Source: Clostridiaceae bacterium | Lineage (GTDB): Bacteria; Bacillota; Clostridia; Saccharofermentanales; DTU023 | Length of the DNA: 8,558 nucleotides | Assembly: GCA_012511185.1 (NCBI GenBank) | Contig: JAAZGN010000033.1 | Location: forward strand, 1-8,558 | Reading direction: 5' to 3' | Shown here: positions 6,280-8,558 of the stretch, one piece after another | Layout of the letters: the number at the start of each line of letters is the position of its first letter | Numbering within the stretch: the first letter of the stretch is position 1 | Translations under genes and position numbers: made by a program | Notes under the pieces: model-generated | What the model was told of the DNA's origin: nothing | Databases searched by the model: none | What the model saw: only the letters and a program-made list of their open reading frames with translations

Positions 6280-6876
6280 TCAAGGCCAAATATCGTAAGC
6301 CTGCAGGCGCTCATAGACCTGACCGATTGGAAGACCCATGACAGAGAAGAAGTCACCCTCGATGCGCTCGATCAAAAGGCCGCCGAGTTCCTGAATCCCG
6401 TAGGCGCCCGCCTTGTCCAACGGTAAATCCGTTTCAACATAGCGGTCAATCAGGGCTTCGACAACGGGAGAAAGCGGTCGGAAGGTGACTTCGGAGCGCG
6501 TGGAGAAAACTTCTTCCGTTGAAGATGAAATAAGGGCGACCCCTGTACCGACCAGGTGTGTTCTGCCGGCAAGTGTCCGTAACATCTTGCGGGCTTCAGC
6601 CCTGTCCTTTGGCTTCCCGAACAGGACGCCATCCAGGGTAACAAGGGTATCTGCAGCGAGGATGAGATCTTCCGGGTAGGAGGGCAGGACGGCACGGGCC
6701 TTGGCCAAAGCCAGACGCTCAGCCAACACGCGCTCGGAAATGTCCGGCCTGTCATTTTTCAAAAGCCGGGCAATCGATCCCTCATCACAATTTGAAGGGG
6801 CAGTTTCAAAGGATATCCCTGTCATGGACAGGAGTTGACGCCGTCTGGGTGATTGACTTGCCAGTATCAGTTTCAT
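6280..6876 (-). CDS. maf: Maf nucleoside triphosphate pyrophosphatase
   Basis: Maf proteins hydrolyse non-canonical or pyrimidine nucleoside triphosphates to the monophosphate and pyrophosphate, cleaning the nucleotide pool; some are linked to septum formation. The 198-residue product has the family start LASQSPRRRQLL (residues 5-16), the catalytic aspartate D76 in AADTLV, FGKP with K88, LVGTGVAL, and GAYGIQELGG with Q162, followed by GDFFSVMGLPI. The GAYxIQ segment is more like the YhdE (dTTP/UTP) subgroup than the YceF (m7GTP) subgroup, which is an inference from memory. The start at 6876 is fixed by GGGAGG (6884-6889) 7 nt upstream and by the motif beginning at once. It is transcribed away from the deacetylase gene from a promoter in the shared 113-nt region. 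The length is normal. Confidence 0.95.
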   Translation of the reverse strand: MKLILASQSPRRRQLLSMTGISFETAPSNCDEGSIARLLKNDRPDISERVLAERLALAKARAVLPSYPEDLILAADTLVTLDGVLFGKPKDRAEARKMLRTLAGRTHLVGTGVALISSSTEEVFSTRSEVTFRPLSPVVEALIDRYVETDLPLDKAGAYGIQELGGLLIERIEGDFFSVMGLPIGQVYERLQAYDIWP

Positions 6877-6896
6877 CTGAGGTCCTCCCTGTTTTT

Positions 6897-6925
6897 ATTA
6901 TACGGAAAGGATCCAGCTACGTCTT
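6897..6925 (-). promoter_or_regulatory. Promoter of maf
   Basis: A perfect TATAAT on the minus strand (6897-6902) lies 20 nt before the ATG. At 17 nt upstream is AAGACG (6920-6925), which keeps only the GAC core of a -35 box. Transcription would start near 6890, directly at the ribosome binding site, leaving a leader of about 14 nt. Its upstream half abuts the divergent deacetylase promoter. Confidence 0.5.
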
Positions 6926-6928
6926 TCA

Positions 6929-6937
6929 TGATAAAAT
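6929..6937 (+). promoter_or_regulatory. Extended -10 promoter of the polysaccharide deacetylase gene
   Basis: TGATAAAAT reads as an extended -10 element, TG-N-TAAAAT, with TAAAAT at 6932-6937. No good -35 is present, which is usual for this promoter class. Transcription would begin near 6944, giving a leader of about 45 nt before the proposed TTG start at 6990. The in-frame ATG at 6936 would then lie upstream of the transcript and could not be used. Confidence 0.42.
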
Positions 6938-6966
6938 GAGACCATCAAATCCAAGGACAATGTCCT

Positions 6967-6982
6967 GGGAGGTTAGGTGGGG
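6967..6982 (+). promoter_or_regulatory. Ribosome binding region that selects the TTG start of the deacetylase
   Basis: GGGAGG (6967-6972) and AGGTGGGG (6975-6982) lie in tandem before TTG 6990; the second ends 7 nt from it. The competing in-frame ATG at 6960 has only AAGGA (6953-6957) two bases away, too close for normal initiation, and starting there would put these purine-rich boxes inside the coding region. Confidence 0.5.
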
Positions 6983-6989
6983 TTTTAAG

Positions 6990-7979
6990 TTGAAAAACAG
7001 CAAAACATCCAGGCGTCTGGCGATTTTCCTCGTGATCGCGGTCACCCTGTCGCTATTGGGCGCCATCGCCCTGGCGATCACAACCAGTGGTTGCGCTGTA
7101 ACAAAGTCCATTCCAGCCCCGGCCATGACGAGGGAACCTTCCTCGGGCACAACCGGTACTAGTCCGCAAAGTCAGACTACGAGCCCGTCGCCAAGTCAAA
7201 CAACCACCCCCCGTCAAACTTCCGAGACGACAACAAGTACCTTGCCTTCGCTTGACATTTCGAAAAAAACGCGAAAAACCACCCCGACCACGACAATTAA
7301 AAGAACCAAACCCAAAACGACTGAAAACAAGCAGACGGATCCCCTGACAACGGCACGGCCGGTTAGTTTGTCGGCCCCCGGCGCCGTCGCCATCACCTTC
7401 GATGACGGGCCAGGCAAATATACCGGACAACTGCTTGATGCCCTGAAAGAATACGGCATCAAAGTGACATTCTTCGTCCAGGGCCAATTCGTTGAAAGCC
7501 GGCCTGACCTGATCCAGCGCATGCACGCGGAAGGTCACCAGATCGGTAATCACACCTACTCCCACAAGTTTCTCTCGCAGGTCAGCAGTGACGTCCGGAG
7601 AAGCCAGCTTATGTCAACGAGCGATGCCATTGAACGGATTACGGGTTCCAGACCTACGATTATGCGTCCTCCGGGCGGCTACGGAAGTGAAGCGGTTTAT
7701 GTGGAGGCAGGGAAGCAGGGGATGGCCACGATCTTCTGGGACATCGATCCCGCTGATTGGAAGAAGAGCAATAAAAACGTCAACTATGTGTACAATTACC
7801 TGCTCAGCCACACCCATAAAGGAAAGATTATCCTGCTGCACGATATCCATGAAACGACTGTTAAAAGATTTATACGCGCACTGCTCGTACTGATTGAACA
7901 CGGCTTTACTTTCGCCACGATCGCTGAGCTGGTTCAGCTGGAGCCGGGCGACGTTTATCCGGCCCGCTGGCGCCGTTGA
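6990..7979 (+). CDS. Membrane-anchored polysaccharide deacetylase (NodB/CE4 domain)
   Basis: Carbohydrate esterase 4 enzymes remove N-acetyl groups from peptidoglycan or related polymers with a bound metal ion; peptidoglycan is the likely substrate here. The 329-residue product from TTG 6990 has a basic N-terminus (KNSKTSRR), one hydrophobic segment (about 10-30), then TTSGC with C35, which resembles but does not fit a strict lipobox. It may therefore be a signal anchor or a lipoprotein. Residues 42-130 are a Thr/Ser/Pro-rich linker, strongly basic around 92-114. The catalytic domain (about 131-315) has all five NodB motifs: TFDDGP with D138/D139, HTYSH with H188/H192, RPPGG at 226-230, WDIDPADW at 250-257, and LLHD with H284. 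It should act outside the membrane. The frame extends to 6792 but runs through the promoter region. Its TGA directly abuts the stop of the convergent cyclophilin gene. Confidence 0.92.
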   Translation: MKNSKTSRRLAIFLVIAVTLSLLGAIALAITTSGCAVTKSIPAPAMTREPSSGTTGTSPQSQTTSPSPSQTTTPRQTSETTTSTLPSLDISKKTRKTTPTTTIKRTKPKTTENKQTDPLTTARPVSLSAPGAVAITFDDGPGKYTGQLLDALKEYGIKVTFFVQGQFVESRPDLIQRMHAEGHQIGNHTYSHKFLSQVSSDVRRSQLMSTSDAIERITGSRPTIMRPPGGYGSEAVYVEAGKQGMATIFWDIDPADWKKSNKNVNYVYNYLLSHTHKGKIILLHDIHETTVKRFIRALLVLIEHGFTFATIAELVQLEPGDVYPARWRR

Positions 7980-8513
7980 TCAGGGCTGGGACTTAACGAA
8001 AAAAACCCGCTCCATTACGCGGGGTGTTTGCGGAAAGTCGCCCGGACCTGTCTCCAACAAGGCCAGCCGATCCACTTCTTCCATGCCGAAAACGACACGG
8101 CCGAAGGCGGCATAGTCGCCGTCCAGAAACTGACTGTCGCCGTGGCAGATGAAAAATTGAGAACTCGCCGAATCGGGAAGAGGCGTCCTGGCCATTGAAA
8201 CGACGCTACGTTCGTGAGACAGCCGGTTGTCAACCCCGTTCGATAAAAACTCGCCCTTGATGCACGCTTCAGATCCTCCGCGTCCTGTCCCGGTCGGGTC
8301 ACCTCCCTGGATCATGAAACCCTTGATGATTCGGTGAAAAATAATACCGTTATAATAAGATTCCCCGACAAGTTTCTGGAAATTGGCAACTGTGTCAGGC
8401 GCTGAATCCCTGTCGAGCTGGATTACGATGTGTTGGCCGCTATCCATCAGCAAGTCGACATATTCCGTCGGTTCCTGCGCCATGACGTAGCCGTCCGCGA
8501 CTTTATTTGTCAT
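7980..8513 (-). CDS. Cyclophilin-type peptidyl-prolyl cis-trans isomerase
   Basis: This is a single-domain cyclophilin of 177 residues that catalyses cis-trans isomerisation of proline peptide bonds. Key residues are present: R61 in FHRIIKGFMIQGGD (with F66 and Q69), SQFFI at 118-122, and LDGDYAAFGRV at 130-140, where tyrosine stands at the position that is tryptophan in cyclosporin-sensitive cyclophilins. There is no clear signal peptide, so it is probably cytoplasmic. The ATG at 8513 is preceded by AGGAAG at a suitable distance; an in-frame ATG at 8540 is less likely because that extension would include the ribosome binding site. The N-terminal 20 or so residues before YVDLLMDSGQ are a short extension. 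The last codons contain a terminator-like hairpin. I see no promoter in the 45 bases left upstream. Confidence 0.93.
   Translation of the reverse strand: MTNKVADGYVMAQEPTEYVDLLMDSGQHIVIQLDRDSAPDTVANFQKLVGESYYNGIIFHRIIKGFMIQGGDPTGTGRGGSEACIKGEFLSNGVDNRLSHERSVVSMARTPLPDSASSQFFICHGDSQFLDGDYAAFGRVVFGMEEVDRLALLETGPGDFPQTPRVMERVFFVKSQP
7999..8023 (-). terminator. Terminator-like hairpin inside the end of the cyclophilin gene
   Basis: On the minus strand CCCGC (8019-8023) pairs with GCGGG (8006-8010) across an 8-nt loop, followed directly by seven Ts (7999-8005). This is the shape of an intrinsic terminator, but the stem is only five GC pairs and lies about 17 nt before the stop codon, so it may be a coding coincidence. 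It would stop leftward transcription before the stop codon. On the plus strand no T-run follows the stem, so it is not a good terminator for the deacetylase gene. Confidence 0.35.
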
Positions 8514-8558
8514 GATATTCTCTTCCTTTTCTTTTCGCACACAGCCCGCGGCAAGGCA

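Noticed and set aside
6264..6290. GGCC pairs flanking the permease-maf junction as a bidirectional terminator
   Set aside because: Only four base pairs match and there is no T-run on either side.
7053..7565. A 170-codon minus-strand open frame opposite the deacetylase
   Set aside because: It is antisense to the linker and the first NodB motifs. Its Gly/Arg/Cys-rich composition is what the Thr-rich linker codons give on the other strand.
1..8558. Mobile elements, CRISPR, tRNA, rRNA or riboswitches
   Set aside because: I saw no transposase, integrase, regularly spaced repeats, tRNA-like cloverleaf or conserved riboswitch core. The longest intergenic region (4514-4720, 207 nt) holds only the promoters and short repeats described.

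Overview
The window looks like ordinary, densely packed chromosome from a bacterium of moderate GC content. Strong Shine-Dalgarno sequences (GGGAGG, AAGGG), use of GTG and TTG starts, a DUF4428-type zinc-ribbon protein and a surface-anchored peptidoglycan-deacetylase-like protein suggest a Gram-positive Firmicute of the Clostridia type. That placement is inference, because no rRNA or other phylogenetic marker is present. I see no mobile element, CRISPR array, tRNA or rRNA.

Layout. Positions 1-732 (+) hold the C-terminal 243 residues of an unrecognised protein. A leftward block of five genes follows, read from 4513 down to 729: a trigger-factor-C-domain-like protein (4513-3755), a double zinc-ribbon DUF4428-type protein (3697-2963), and the complete three-gene AmmeMemoRadiSam module: Memo/LigB-like protein B (2894-2097), AMMECR1 protein A (2085-1564) and the radical SAM enzyme AmrS (1574-729). 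The AmmeMemoRadiSam genes are separated by 11 nt and then overlap by 11 nt, so they are almost certainly co-transcribed and translationally coupled. From the divergent region at 4514-4720 two tandem TauE/SafE-family permease paralogues run rightward (4721-5464 and 5520-6266). They converge on a leftward maf nucleotide pyrophosphatase gene (6876-6280). A divergent promoter region (6877-6989) separates maf from a rightward membrane-anchored polysaccharide deacetylase (6990-7979), which converges on a leftward cyclophilin (8513-7980).

How the genes fit together. Apart from the AmmeMemoRadiSam trio and the permease pair, the genes are a mixture of housekeeping and poorly characterised functions without one obvious pathway. 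The clearest candidate for undescribed biology is the AmmeMemoRadiSam operon: its three families are conserved together across bacteria and archaea, but I know of no settled reaction for the set. Two uncharacterised genes, one for a trigger-factor-like protein without its ribosome-binding and isomerase domains and one for a double zinc-ribbon protein, lie just upstream on the same strand. Smaller oddities are convergent genes whose stop codons overlap or abut in palindromes (TTAA at 729-732, TGATCA at 7977-7982), a terminator-like hairpin inside the last codons of the cyclophilin gene, and a repeated CCGGGCAA motif spaced 33 bp just upstream of the first permease promoter.
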